Below, piece after piece: positions 46,062-57,700 of a DNA stretch of 64,000 bases. This DNA comes from Magnolia sinica (Eukaryota; Streptophyta; Magnoliopsida; Magnoliales; Magnoliaceae), in NCBI RefSeq assembly GCF_029962835.1, contig NC_080582.1:20902032-20966031 (forward strand). The letters run 5' to 3'. Each line of letters begins with the position of its first letter. Within the stretch, counting starts at the first letter, position 1. Below the pieces are notes generated by a model. That model ran no database searches, was not told where the DNA came from, and saw only the letters and a program-made list of their open reading frames with translations. The translations under genes and the position numbers were made by a program.

Positions 46062-48466
46062 TGTTCACTCCCCAAGTATAGGGTTGTGATGTAGCAATAA
46101 ACTCGGTAAGACCGAGGTCGAATCCACAGGGACTGAAACTTGTACGTTTCGTGAAACTAAATAGAAATAGAACTAGCCTAAGATGCAATCTAAATCAAAT
46201 AGAATTTCAGAATAATTGTGGAATAATTATCTAAAACTTTAAACAATTTAAGGAAGGGAAACTAGGGATTCAGAGGATCCACTTGTAGAGATCAGGGAGA
46301 TCTTATGCTTGCATCAAGGATTATGGAATTAAGTTGAACTTACTTGATCTGGTTTTTAAGAGATGAAAGGTATATGAATTAGAATGGATTCCATCATCTA
46401 ACCATGCCCAGGCGACAAAGTAAACAACAAGATTAAACTAATTACCAACCAATCAACAGTGCCTGAAAGTTAGGAAGGGTACTATCATCCAACCATGCCC
46501 ATGAGACGATGGTGAACAACAGGGCCTCCTGACGTCATAAACATTAAAAAAGAAAAAGAAATATTCAAAGCCATTGCAAACCCATTGTAATTTCAGTCAC
46601 AACAGACCATTAAAGACTAAGAAAATATTCCTTCAATAATCAATACAAATCAACTTCAGTTCATGAATTTAAATGAAAAGCAGGAAATAATATCTCCCAT
46701 CTCGCTACAAGCTTCACCTCTTAGCCCTAGCTAAGAGGTTTAGCCACACATAAATGGGCTGAATAAAACAACAAAATAAAAAATAACAAGGAAAAGAAAA
46801 GAACTAGGAAAGAAAGAAACCAGCTTCCTCCTTTTGCTCATGTCCCAAACCTTCCCTGTACTCCCACGGCCTCCACCTTGAATCCCCTACCCTTTGTCTA
46901 AAGCTTGTTTCTTATAGTCATCCAGCCCCCTGGAGAGGGAGTTACGCACTCCTCTTTACGCAGCCCGGCGCTGTAGCAGCGTGCGCAACAAAAGAAGCGC
47001 AAAAGGGGACTTGTGTTTGGATCGAATGCACGATGAAAGTGAAACCAGTCCGGTCGATCCGACCACCTAGGAGGAGTTTAGACCCCAGGATCTGCAACTT
47101 GAATGGTCTGGATCAACAAATAGATCGGCAGAGATGGGCCACCACTGTCCAGAACGTCCGAAAATTTTGGACGTGCGTAACATACGCACAAGAGCTGCGC
47201 TGTGCTCTCGGTGGGGCCCACTTTGGCTGTCTTCTGAAAAATCCATGCCGTCCACCAAATTACTCTCAAAATTTCGGTCAGGAAGGAGTCATTTTCACTG
47301 TCCGTTGATGTGGCCTACTTGATCAATATTACAACCGTTCAACCAGTGTTGGAATGGTTGAGATGCCATTATCGCTGTCTTTTTGAAATTACGTCACCTA
47401 GGCTTGGATTATAGGAAGCCTGGACTTATGATGGACGGTCTGGATCGGAGAGACAGCTCGTGATGGTGGCCCACAAGGAAGAATCGCAAGCTCTGTTACG
47501 TAACAGAGCTTCCGCGTCGTTGCTATGAAAGACGGTGAGCCCATGACCAAGGTACAATAAGAAATCCGATCCGTCCATTGGAATCCTTTCGAAAAACCGT
47601 TGGGTAAGGGCGAGAACGGGTTGATTTCGTTGTGGCCCACAAGATTTGGCATTACACCGTTCATCTTGCGTTTTGACGGTTGAAATCTGATATACGCTAT
47701 CTCTTAAAATTCTGTCACCTAGGCACTGGCAATAAGGCCTTTGCAATCTTAATGGACGGCAGGGATCATCTAATTACATGATGAGTGGGGCCCACTAAGC
47801 AAACGCACCGACGGACAGCGTTAACGCTGTTACGTTTTTGAAGACGTTGAGTTTTTGTCGGTCAGCGCCTGCTGATCGACTTTGAGTGCACGGGTGCACG
47901 GCTGGTGCACGTGCACACTGTACACATGCAATGCATACGTGGGGTCCATCATGGTTTATGTACACAATCTCCTCCGTCCATCTGATTCTTCACATGACTT
48001 AAGGCATTGAGACCGAAGATGAGGTGTATCCAGAGATCAGGTGGGCCCCAGATCAGTAAATTGTGGGCTGATCTGTCCGTTGGGCCACTTTCACAGCGAT
48101 CCAATGGATGAAATTTTACGTGTACGGTTAATTTATGGTCTTCGGGCGATGTATGAATTTTCGATCTGAACGGATGGTGGGAACCCTGTGATCTTGCATT
48201 CTGGCTGTCTTTCGGGCCACTTGAGCTTCAGTTTCTTGATTTTCTTGAATCCCTAGCGTGCACATCCATCGATCTTGGTCTCCTGGGGTCCGTCGCTTGC
48301 CTTGGTGACTTCAGATCGTTAAATCTATGCTTTATCATCCTTTTTCAATCTAAGCTCGTAAGTACACTCTGCATCACAAACATGATTAAATCAGCCATTA
48401 AATGGTATTATGTTTGTAGATCCAAGTAATAACTGAGGTCTACTATGCAATATTTGACCCTCAACA
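46062..48466 (-). repeat. Left LTR (3' LTR of the element)
   Basis: Begins TGTTCACTCCCCAAG and ends CTCAACA on the plus strand, i.e. TG...CA on either strand. Contains a GC-richer block (46990-48300) with 'gtggggcccac' pieces similar to the window's short-element family, so it may have absorbed such copies. Frames such as 47426-47746 have no domain. Confidence 0.92.
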
Positions 48467-48485
48467 CAACCCCCAACCAGCATCT
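48467..48485 (-). other. Polypurine tract next to the 3' LTR
   Basis: On the minus strand the sequence reads 'ctggttgggggttg' directly before the LTR. It is G-rich rather than strictly purine, and it lies in the right place for plus-strand DNA priming. Confidence 0.6.
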
Positions 48486-49990
48486 TGCTAGTCCCGAGCA
48501 AGGTATGCGAAAAATAAGTTGAGAATTACCGGACAATTTCTATAAACTCAAGTGATTTTTGAAAATAATTCAGAAATAGAAGTCTGAGATTCATGATTGT
48601 TGGCATTACTTTTCCTGAAATCAAGCTCACGGTAAACTTCATAATCAAGTTCAAATATTAATCCATTAATTAGAACAATTCTAAACATCGAGTTCCATGG
48701 GTGTATAGTGTAATCACGGCTTATCATCATTAAGAGATTCAATTGTCAAATTTCTATGATACATTGATGTTCGAATGAGCATTCAAGACAACCAAAACCT
48801 AACCCAGAAATTGCCTTACAATTCTCTTTTTTTATTCTTTTTTCTTCTTCTTCTTTTTTTTTTTTCATTCTTCCAGCTTTTGATTTTTCTATCAAGGGGA
48901 AAGGGAATCGCATCCACACCTATAAGGAGCAAACCTATGATGAAGATCGTACACCCAACCCTTTCTTGATGACAACTGTTTTTTTAGCTGGGTATTCTTT
49001 TTATTTCTTTCATTCATTCATTCTCTTTTTTTTTTCCTTATTCTTTGTATTGAACAAAATGGACAATTCCCCTGGTTGGTTCCTTCCATGCTTAATGATC
49101 ACCAAGTTACAATTCAATATCGAACTGAAACCTTAATGTGCAAGCGAGATGTGACCTGTGAATCCATGACTCAATCAATGTTTACAACTTTTAATAATGG
49201 ATTAACAATTCAAACTTAGCTGTGAAATAACTGAATCCAAGAGTCATAAAGTACCAACATCACGCATCTTGAAATTCTAAGTGCCCTAGATAGCCGTCAA
49301 AATCACTTCGAATTCATTAGAAATCCTGAAAAATTGAAAAAATTTCACACAACTTTTGCTCAAGACCAAGAAAACACTGATTAGGAAACCTAATCTCCCA
49401 CCCCCACCAAAAATCTACATTGTCCTCAATCTAAAAGATATAAGCGTGCAATGCACTTGGGACAACGAAAAGTGAATATGAAGAGATGGGAAGATAGTAC
49501 CTGGATGATGAATCGAGAGACACTTTTCAAGAGATCGCAGCATGGGCGTCGGTCAGCACGAGAGAGAAAGTAACACAAAAATAACAAAAATAAAATCCTA
49601 CCTATACCACTTTCGTAGGTGCTCTCGATTGCATTTAGCTTATGCAACAAGCCTTTAAACCCCTAGGTTGCCCCTAGTGGACGAGTTGTAGTCTCGTGAG
49701 GGTTTGCAGTAATGTTACCCACAAAATTGAACTAACTAATGATAAAAATGACATGAAATGAAGAGCTGGGTTGCCTCCCAGGAGTGCTAAGTTTACCGTC
49801 TATCCTAAAACAGCATAAAGAAAACTACCCTAGTCCTAAGAAAGCAAGGAAAAACTACTGAGTCAAGCCGCAAGGTTCCTCTTTCGGCCAGTTTCTTGAT
49901 AAGTTTCTCAGTAAGTTCCTCAACAGGATCATCCAAAAGCCCTTTTTGCAATAGGCTTGGACGCCCTGGAGCTTGACTTTCCAAAGAAAC
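48486..49990. other. LTR-element interior, 3' half, no coding capacity seen
   Basis: Has T-rich runs at 48826-48866 and 49020-49045, and near 49770 a 'gggttgcctcccaggagtgc' block of a type I recall from 3' interiors of several large plant LTR elements. Short minus-strand frames (48548-48742, 49426-49650) lack domains. Confidence 0.6.
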
Positions 49991-50010
49991 TTATGTACCT
50001 CATTAAAATT

Positions 50011-50397
50011 TTATTGTTGATTCGCTTGAGGTATCCAAAGTATATATGATTCACCTGTGTCAGAAAAAGTTGCAAAGTTAGTATCCCATGGTGAATCAGA
50101 GACTACAGGTAGATCAAATTGAGAAAAAAATTTCGGAAGTGGTGTAGTCTCAACACATTCCGAAGTAGCAAACTTCAGTTCAATTTTTAGCTCATCCTCC
50201 CCTAATGGTAAACATTCAGGGTCTGTGGAAGAAGGGGCTTCAGAGTAAGGGTTCACTCGGTCAGTGATGACTACCGAGATGTCGTCTTGCAAGGCATTCA
50301 CTATGTCTCTTATCATGGGATCATTTGAATCTGCAAAGTGTGCCAAACAATCATCCAAAGAGTTGGAAAATTCAGTTGAGCGTGACCTATGTTCCAC
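50011..50397 (-). pseudogene. Interior ORF of the LTR element (128 codons), unrecognised
   Basis: An acidic, Ser/Asp-rich frame starting MEHRSRSTEFSNSLDDC. No retroviral-type domain is recognised. It may be the same degenerate reading unit as the two frames to the right, because all read on the element's sense strand and share an acidic composition. Function unknown. Confidence 0.4.
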
Positions 50398-50487
50398 ATT
50401 AAAGCTCGTGATGATCTGCCCAAGGAATCCATTGTCTTTAAAGGTAAACGGAGGTGTGCTCTCTTGCTTCAGCCCTACACAGATAGA

Positions 50488-51054
50488 TTAAAAATCAATA
50501 GGGGAAGCATCGATGTGATTACTTTGTTCATTGAAACTACTCAATCGAGGTGTTGAATTGTCAAACGTGTACAACTCAGATGGTGGCCTCAACTTAGTGG
50601 TTTTAATTTCCAAGGTCGTAACGAGCAACTCGTCCTTCTCCCGAATCACATCATCATTTAATTCAGAGGAGTGGTCCAAACATGTTTCACAAGAGTTAGA
50701 AGGGTCGATTGTAAGGGGCTCATCTTCCACCTTAAAATCAGACATGTCAGGTGAGGGGAGTGGCTCATTATGACCGACCACTTCATGTACATCTTGATCA
50801 TTGACCTGGACCAAACTTGAGATTGATTCTAGGGAACTTTGGGCTGTATATTCATGATGATCATCCCAATAAGCATCATCGTCTAATTCCGTGCAGTACA
50901 CACTTGGGATGGGGTCGCTCTCCTCACATTCTACACCTAAGTTTGGTTGAGGTTTGAAAAAACTAACCTCTACGTCATCATTGAGATCCTGTGTCATGTG
51001 AGGAAAGTGTGTCATCATCACTGTTTTTGAAAGATACCCACGCATCTTAACCAT
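50488..51054 (-). pseudogene. Interior ORF of the LTR element (188 codons), unrecognised
   Basis: The longest open frame in the element. It is strongly acidic (many Asp/Glu, e.g. TELDDDAYWDDHHEY), with Ser/Pro-rich linkers and a few Cys/His but no zinc-knuckle spacing. It is not gag-like in any motif I know. An ORF this long without stops in an element lacking pol may be under selection or simply young. Confidence 0.45.
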
Positions 51055-51297
51055 TCCTTTGAACAGTCATCGAGATCAACTCATCGGGAAATTGAACCAT
51101 ATGCTCATTGATAGAATCCAACTCCTCATTTGTAATTCCAGAGTTCTTCCAAAACGAGTTAGGATCACTTTTCTCGCATTGTATTTCTGGAATGAATTGT
51201 GGTTAAGATAACCGAGCCTCCTCTATCTTATCAATGCGCGAATTAAGCGCTTCCAACAATTTTCTCATTTCCGTGAGATAGGCCAGGCTACGCTGAG

Positions 51298-51640
51298 CTA
51301 AATCCTCTTGGATTGTTTCTGGTTAGATATCAATGGTAGGGTATCCAAGAGGATAATCATTATAGCATAGAGTTGGTTCATCTTCCAAATTTTGATGTTT
51401 CCCCTGGTAATAGCCATACTGATCATACATGGGAAAATATGATGGTTGATAATAATCCTCGTTTCCATAATTACGATCATATACGGCCCTATTAACCGAT
51501 GGAACATAACGTTCTAGTCGATTCTCAATGTCTGTTCTTGATGGAGAAGAATCTTGAGGTATACGTTGAATTCCACAACCCTCAGGCATTCCCCAATATC
51601 TCTTATCCATCTCGGCATATGCACGTACCCACGCTTCCAT
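51298..51640 (-). pseudogene. Interior ORF near the 5' end of the LTR element
   Basis: Starts MEAWVRAYAEMDKRYWGMPE, followed by IPQDSSPSRTDIENRLERY and a Tyr-rich stretch (DYYQPSYFPMYDQYGYYQ). It lies where gag normally starts after the leader but lacks a gag core. A Tyr-rich low-complexity tail is the main visible property. Confidence 0.45.
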
Positions 51641-51699
51641 GGTAGAACCCTAACTCTGAGTTTAATCCTAGAAAAAAGAAAAATCCTACAGCAATACAT

Positions 51700-52278
51700 A
51701 AAGTAAGAGGAGAAGTTAGAAAGATGTTAGCATACTAGAGATTCTTATATTAAGATCCTGCAAAAGAAAACAACAGAAATTAGTTTCTAAATCTAAAAAT
51801 TCTAAAGTAATGTTAGTTTTTAAACAAAAAGTCTACAAGTAGAAATTTCTAAAAATAAATTAGGAAACAAAGTTAGATTCTAAAAGAGTTAGAATTAGAA
51901 AGTTAATAAAAATAGAAAGTTAGTTTCTAAAATTAGAAAGAATCTCTAAAAGAAATGAAATAACTAACCAAGTTTCTAAAAACAATAGAGGAAAGTTTCT
52001 AAAAATAAACTATTTCCTAAAAAATAATAATAATAATAAATAGAAAAATACTAGAATTAAAAAAATTTCTAAAATTCAAACCCTAATTCTAAAAATAGAA
52101 AAAGTAGAGGAATTAGAAAAGGATTACTAATTTAGAAGTTTATGTCAGGATCCTACAAAACAAGAAACAAGTTAGTTCTAAAAATCAAATAGAAATAAAA
52201 ATCTAAAACTAAAGTTAGTAAAATCCTAATCTCAAACTAATTCTAAAACTAATTAATTTCAAAGAATCGTAACCGTCA
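51700..52278. other. Leader between PBS and the first interior ORF
   Basis: A- and T-rich, with many short repeats of 'aaaattctaaa' type on both strands and no open frame of note. Consistent with the untranslated leader of the LTR element. Confidence 0.6.
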
Positions 52279-52297
52279 GTCCCCGGCAACGGCGCCA
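52279..52297 (-). other. Primer binding site complementary to tRNA-Asp
   Basis: On the minus strand it reads TGGCGCCGTTGCCGGGGA, complementary to the 3' end of plant tRNA-Asp(GUC) including CCA, which ends CCCCGGCAACGGCGCCA. It starts six bases from the LTR edge. This fixes the element's orientation. Confidence 0.93.
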
Positions 52298-52303
52298 AAA
52301 ACT

Positions 52304-54709
52304 TGTTCACTCCCCAAGTATAGGGTTGTGATGTAGTAATAAACTCGGTAAGACCGAGGTCGAATCCACAGGGACTGAAACTTGTACGTTTCCTGAAACT
52401 AAATAGAAATAGAACTAGCCTAAGATGCAATCTAAATCAAATAGAATTTCAGAATAATTGTGGAATAATTATCTAAAACTTTAAACAATTCAAGGAAGGG
52501 AAACTAGGGATTCAGAGGATCCACTTGTAGAGATCAGGGAGATCTTATGCTTGCATCAAGGATTATGGAATTAAGTTGAACTTACTTGATCTGGTTTTCA
52601 AGAGATGAAAGGTATATGAATTAGAATGGATTCCATCATCTAACCATGCCCAGGCGACAAAGTAAACAACAGGATTAAACTAATTACCAACCAATCAACA
52701 GTGCCTGAAAGTTAGGAAGGGTACTATCATCCAACCATGCCCATGAGACGATGGTGAACAACAGGGCCTCCTAACGTCATAAATATTAAAAGAGAAAAAG
52801 AAATATTCAAAGCCATTGCAAACCCATTGTAATTTCAATCACAACAGACCATTAAAGACTAAGAAAATATTCCTTCAATAATCAATACAAATCAACTTCA
52901 GTTCATGAATTTAAATGAAAAGCAGGAAATAATATCTCACATCTCGCTACAAGCTTCACCTCTTAGCCTTAGCTAAGAGGTTTAGCCACACATAAATAGG
53001 CTGAATAAAACAACGAAATAAAAAAATAACAAGGAAAAGAAAAGAACTAGGAAAGAAAGAAACCAGCTTCCTCCTTTTGCTCATGTCCCAAACCTTCCCT
53101 GTACTCCCACGGCCTCCACCTTGAATCCCCTACCCTTTGTCTAAAGCTTGTTTCTTATAGTCATCCAGCCCCCTGGAGAGGGAGTTACGCACTCCTCTTT
53201 ACGCAGCCCGGCATTGTAGCAGCGTGCGCAACAAAAGAAGCGCAAAAGGGGACTTGTGTTTGGATCGAATGCACGATAAAAGTGAAACCAGTCCGGTCGA
53301 TCCGACCACCTAGGAGGAGTTTAGACCCCAGGATCTGCAACTTGAATGGTCTGGATCAACAAATAGATCGGCAGAGATGGGCCACCACTGTCCAGAACAT
53401 CCGAAAATTTCGGACGTGTGTAACATACGCACAAGAGCTGCGCTGTGCTCTCGGTGGGGCCCACTTTGGCTGTCTTCTGAAAAATCCATGCCGTCCACCA
53501 AATTACTCTCAAAATTTCGGTCAGGAAGGAGTCATTTTCACTGTCCGTTGATGTGGCCTACATGATCAATATTACATCCGTTCAACCAGTGTTGGAATGG
53601 TTGAGATGCCATTATCGCTGTCTTTTTGAAATTATGTCACCTAGGCTTGGATTATAGGAAGCCTGGACTTATGATGGACGGTCTGGATCGGAGAGACAGC
53701 TCGTGATGGTGGCCCACAAGGAAGAATCGCAAGCTCTGTTGCGTAACAGAGCTTCCGCGTCGTTGCTGTGAAAGACGGTGAGCCCATGACCAAGGTACAA
53801 TGAGAAATCCGATCCGTCCATTGGAATCCTTTCGAAAAACCGTTGGGTAAGGGCGAGAACGAGTTGATTTCGTTGTGGCCCACAAGATTTGGTATTACAC
53901 CGTTCATCTTGCGTTTTGACGGTTGAAATCTAATATACGCTATCTCCTAAAATTCTGTCACCTAGGCACTGGCAATAAGGCCTTTGCAATCTTAATGGAC
54001 AGCAGGGATCATCTAATTACATGATGAGTGGGGCCCACTAAGCAAACGCACCGACGGACAGCGTTAACGCTGTTGCGTTTTTGAAGACGTTGAGTTTTTG
54101 TCGGTCAGCGCCTGCTGACCGACTTTGAGTGCACGGGTGCACGGCTGGTGCACGTGCACACTGTACACATGCAATGCATACGTGGGGTCCATCATGGTTT
54201 ATGTACACAATCTCCTCCGTCCATCTGATTCTTCACATGACTTAAGGCGTTGAGACCGAAGATGAGGTGTATCCAGAGATCAGGTGGGCCCCAAATCAGT
54301 AAATTGTGGGCTGATCTGTACGTTGGGCCACTTCCACAGCGATCCAATGGATGAAATTTTACGTGTACGGTTAATTTATGGTCTTCGGGCGATGTATGAA
54401 TTTTTGAGCTGAACGGATGGTGGGAACCCTGTGATCTTGCATTCTGGATGTCTTTCGGGCCACTTGAGCTTCAGTTTCTTGATTTTCTTGAATCCCTAGT
54501 GTGCACATCCATCGATCTTGGTCTCCTGGGGTCCGTCGCTTGCCTTGGTGACTTCAGACCGTTAAATCTATGCTTTATCATCCTTTTTCAATCTAAGCTC
54601 GTAAGTACACTCTGCATCACAAACATGATTAAATCAGCCATTAAATGGTATTGTGTTTGTAGATCCAAGTAATAACTGAGGTCTACTATGCAATATTTGA
54701 CCCTCAACA
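52304..54709 (-). repeat. Right LTR (5' LTR of the element)
   Basis: Co-linear with the left LTR over its full length. Visible differences include 'gatgtagtaataaac' for 'gatgtagcaataaac', 'cgtttcctgaaac' for 'cgtttcgtgaaac', and one or two single-base A-run indels. The promoter for the element's RNA should lie in this copy, reading left. Confidence 0.92.
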
Positions 54710-57700
54710 TAGGTTTTGAGATTTGAGAATAGGTATAGGTTATAAGTGTAGGTTATAAGTTGAGGGAATGGTTAGGTTGAGGGTATAGGTATCGGTTTTG
54801 GGATTTGAGAATAGTTTTAGGTTATAAGTGTAAGTTATAGGTTTAGGAAATGATTAGGTTTGGGTTATAGGTTTTGGGATTTGAGAATAGGTTTAGGTTA
54901 TAAGTGTAGGTTATAGTTGGGTTATAGGTTTTGGGATTTGAGAATAGGTTAAGGTTTAGGTTTAGGAAATCGAGTTCGAGTTTGGGATCGTGCTTAGGTT
55001 TGGGCTATAAGTATAGGTTTTGGGATTTGAGAATAGGTTTAGATTAAGGTTATGAGTCTAGGTTTAGGTTATGGGTATAGGGAATGGTTTATGGTATTTG
55101 TATAGGTTTTGAAATTTGAGAATAGGTTTAAGTTATAAGTGTAGGTTATAGGTTTAGGGAATGGTTAGGTTTAGGGTATAGGTATAGGTTTTGGGATTTG
55201 AGTATAATTTTAGGTTATAAGTGTAGTTTATAGGTTTAGGGAATGGTTAGGTTTGTGTTATAGGTTTTGCGATTTGAGAATAAGTTTAGGTTAAGGTTAT
55301 AAGTATAGGTTTAGGTTTATGTTTTAGGTTATAGGTTATAAGTATAGGTTATAGGTTAAGGTTAAGGTCTAGGTTTAGGTTATATGTTAGGGTTTTGTCA
55401 TTTGAGAATAGGTTTAGGTTAGGGTTATAAGTCTAGGTTTAGGTTATATGTATAGGGAATGATTTAGGGTATAGGTATAGGTTTTGGGATTTGAGAATAG
55501 TTTTGGGTTATAAGTGTAGGTTATGGGTTTAGGGAATGGTTAGGTTTGGGTTATAGGTTTTGGGATTTGAAAATAGGTTTAGGTTATAAGTATAGGTTTT
55601 AATTGGGTTATAGGTTAAAGTTTAGGGATTTTAGTTTAGGTTAAGGTTGTAAGTTTAGGTTTAGGTTATAATTATAGGCTATAGGTTAAGGTTAAGGTCT
55701 AGGTTTAGGTTATAAGTATAGGTTTTGGGATTTGAGAATAGGTTTAGGTTAAGGTTATGAGTTTAGGTTTATGTTATAGGTATAGGGAATGGTTTAGGGT
55801 ATAGGTATAGGTTTTGAGATTTGAGAATAGGTTTAGGTTATAAGTGTAGGTTATAGGTTTAGGGAATGGTTAGGTTTAGGGTATAGGTTTAGGTTTTGGG
55901 ATTTGAGAATAGTTTTAAGTTATAAGTGTAGGTTATAGGTTTAGGGAATAGTTAGGTTTGGGTTATAGGTTTTGGGATTTGAGAATAGGTTTAGGTTTTA
56001 AGTGTTAGTTATAGGTTTAGGGAATGGTTAGGTTTAGGGCATAGGTATAGGTTTTGGGATTTGAGAATACTTTTAGGTTATAAGTGTATGTTATAGGTTT
56101 AGGGAATGGTTAGGTTTGGGTTCTAGGTTTTGGGATTTGAGAATAGGTTTAGTTTATAAGTGTAGGTTATAGGTTTAGGGAATGGCTAGGTTTAGGGTAT
56201 AGGTATAGGTTTTGAGATTTAAGAATAATTTTAGGTTATAAGTGTAGGTTATAGGTTTAGGGAATGGTTAGGTTTGGGTTATAGGTTTTGGGAATTGAGA
56301 AAAGGTTTAGGTTGTCGGTGTAAGTTATAGTTGGGTTATAGGTTTTGGGATTTGAGAATAGGTTAAGGTTTAGGTTTAGGAAATCGGGTTCGGGTTTGGG
56401 ATCGGGCTTAGGTTTGGGCTATAAGTATAGGTTTTGGGATTTGAGAATAGGTTTAGGTTAAGGTTATGAGTCTAGGTTTTGGTTATAGGTATAGGGAATA
56501 GTTTAGGGTATAGGTATAGGTTTTGGGATTTGAGAATAGGTTTAGGTTATAAGTATAGGTTATAGGTTTAGGGAATGGTTAGGTTTAGGGTATAGGTATA
56601 GGTTTTGGGATTTGAGAATAATTTTAGGTTATAAGTATAGGTTATAGGTTTAGGGAATGGTTAGGTTTGGGTTATAGGTTTTGCGATTTGAGAATAGGTT
56701 TAGGTTAAGGTTATAAGTATAGGTTTAGGTTTAGGTTTTAGGTTATAGGTTATAAATATATGTTATAGGTTACGATTAAGGTCTAGGTTTTGGTTATATG
56801 TTAGGGTTTTGGGATTTGAGAATAAGTTTAGGTTAAGGTTATAAGTCTAGGTTTAGGTTATTGGTATAGGGAATGGTTTAAGGTATAGGTATAGGTTTTG
56901 GGATTTATGAATAGTTTTAGGTTATAAGTGTAGGTTATAGGTTTAGGGAATGGTTAGGTTTGGGTTATAGGTTTTGGGATTTGAGATTAGGTTTAGGTTA
57001 TAAGTATATATTTTAGTTAGGTTATAGGTTTTGGGATTTGGGAATTGGTTAAGGTTTAGGTTTAGGAAATCGGGTTTGGGTTTAGGATCGGGCTTAGGTT
57101 TGGGCAATAAGTATAGGTTTTGGGATTTGAGAATAGGTTTAGGTTAAGGTTATGAGTCTAGGTTTATGTTATAGGTATGGGGAATGATTTGGGGTATAGG
57201 TATAGGTTTTGGAATTTGAGAATTGGTTTAGGTTATAAGTGTAGGTTATAGGTTTAGGGAATGGTTAGGTTTAGGGTATAGGTATAGGTTTTGGGATTTG
57301 AGAATAGTTTTAAGTTATAAGTGTTGGTTATAGGTTTAGGGAATGGCTAGGTTTGGGTTATAGGTTTTGGGATTTGAGAATAGGTTTAGTTTATAATTGT
57401 AGATTATAGGTTTAGGGAATGGTTAGATTTGGGGTATAGGTATAGGTTTTGGGATTTGAGAATAGTTTTAGGTTATAAGTGTAGGTTATAGGTTTAGGGA
57501 ATAGTTAGGTTTGGGTTATAGGTTTTGGGATTTGAGAATAGGTTTAGGTTATAAGTGTATGTTATAGTTGGGTTATAGGTTTTGAGATTTGAGAATAGGT
57601 TAAGGTTTAGGTTTAGAAAATCGGGTTCGGGTTTGGGATGGGGCTTAGGTTTGGGCTATAAATATAGGTTTTGGGATTTAAGAATAGGTTTAAGTTAAGG

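Larger units (their letters stand above)
46062..54709 (-). mobile_element. Non-autonomous LTR retrotransposon nested in the minisatellite
   Basis: Two ~2.4 kb LTRs (46062-48466 and 52304-54709) flank a 3.8 kb interior, with perfect TAGGT duplications outside. The primer binding site lies by the right LTR and points left, so transcription ran right to left. No protease, reverse transcriptase, RNase H or integrase motif is visible in any frame. The tRNA-Asp primer suggests a gypsy-type parent (Athila/Tat-like groups use this tRNA), but with no pol this is inference. The LTRs differ by scattered point changes and tiny indels only, so the insertion is relatively young. Confidence 0.92.

Noticed and set aside
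47033..47746. Frames in the left LTR (and their twins at 53282-53907)
   Set aside because: The same frames appear in both LTRs, lack domains and overlap on both strands. LTRs of this kind are non-coding.
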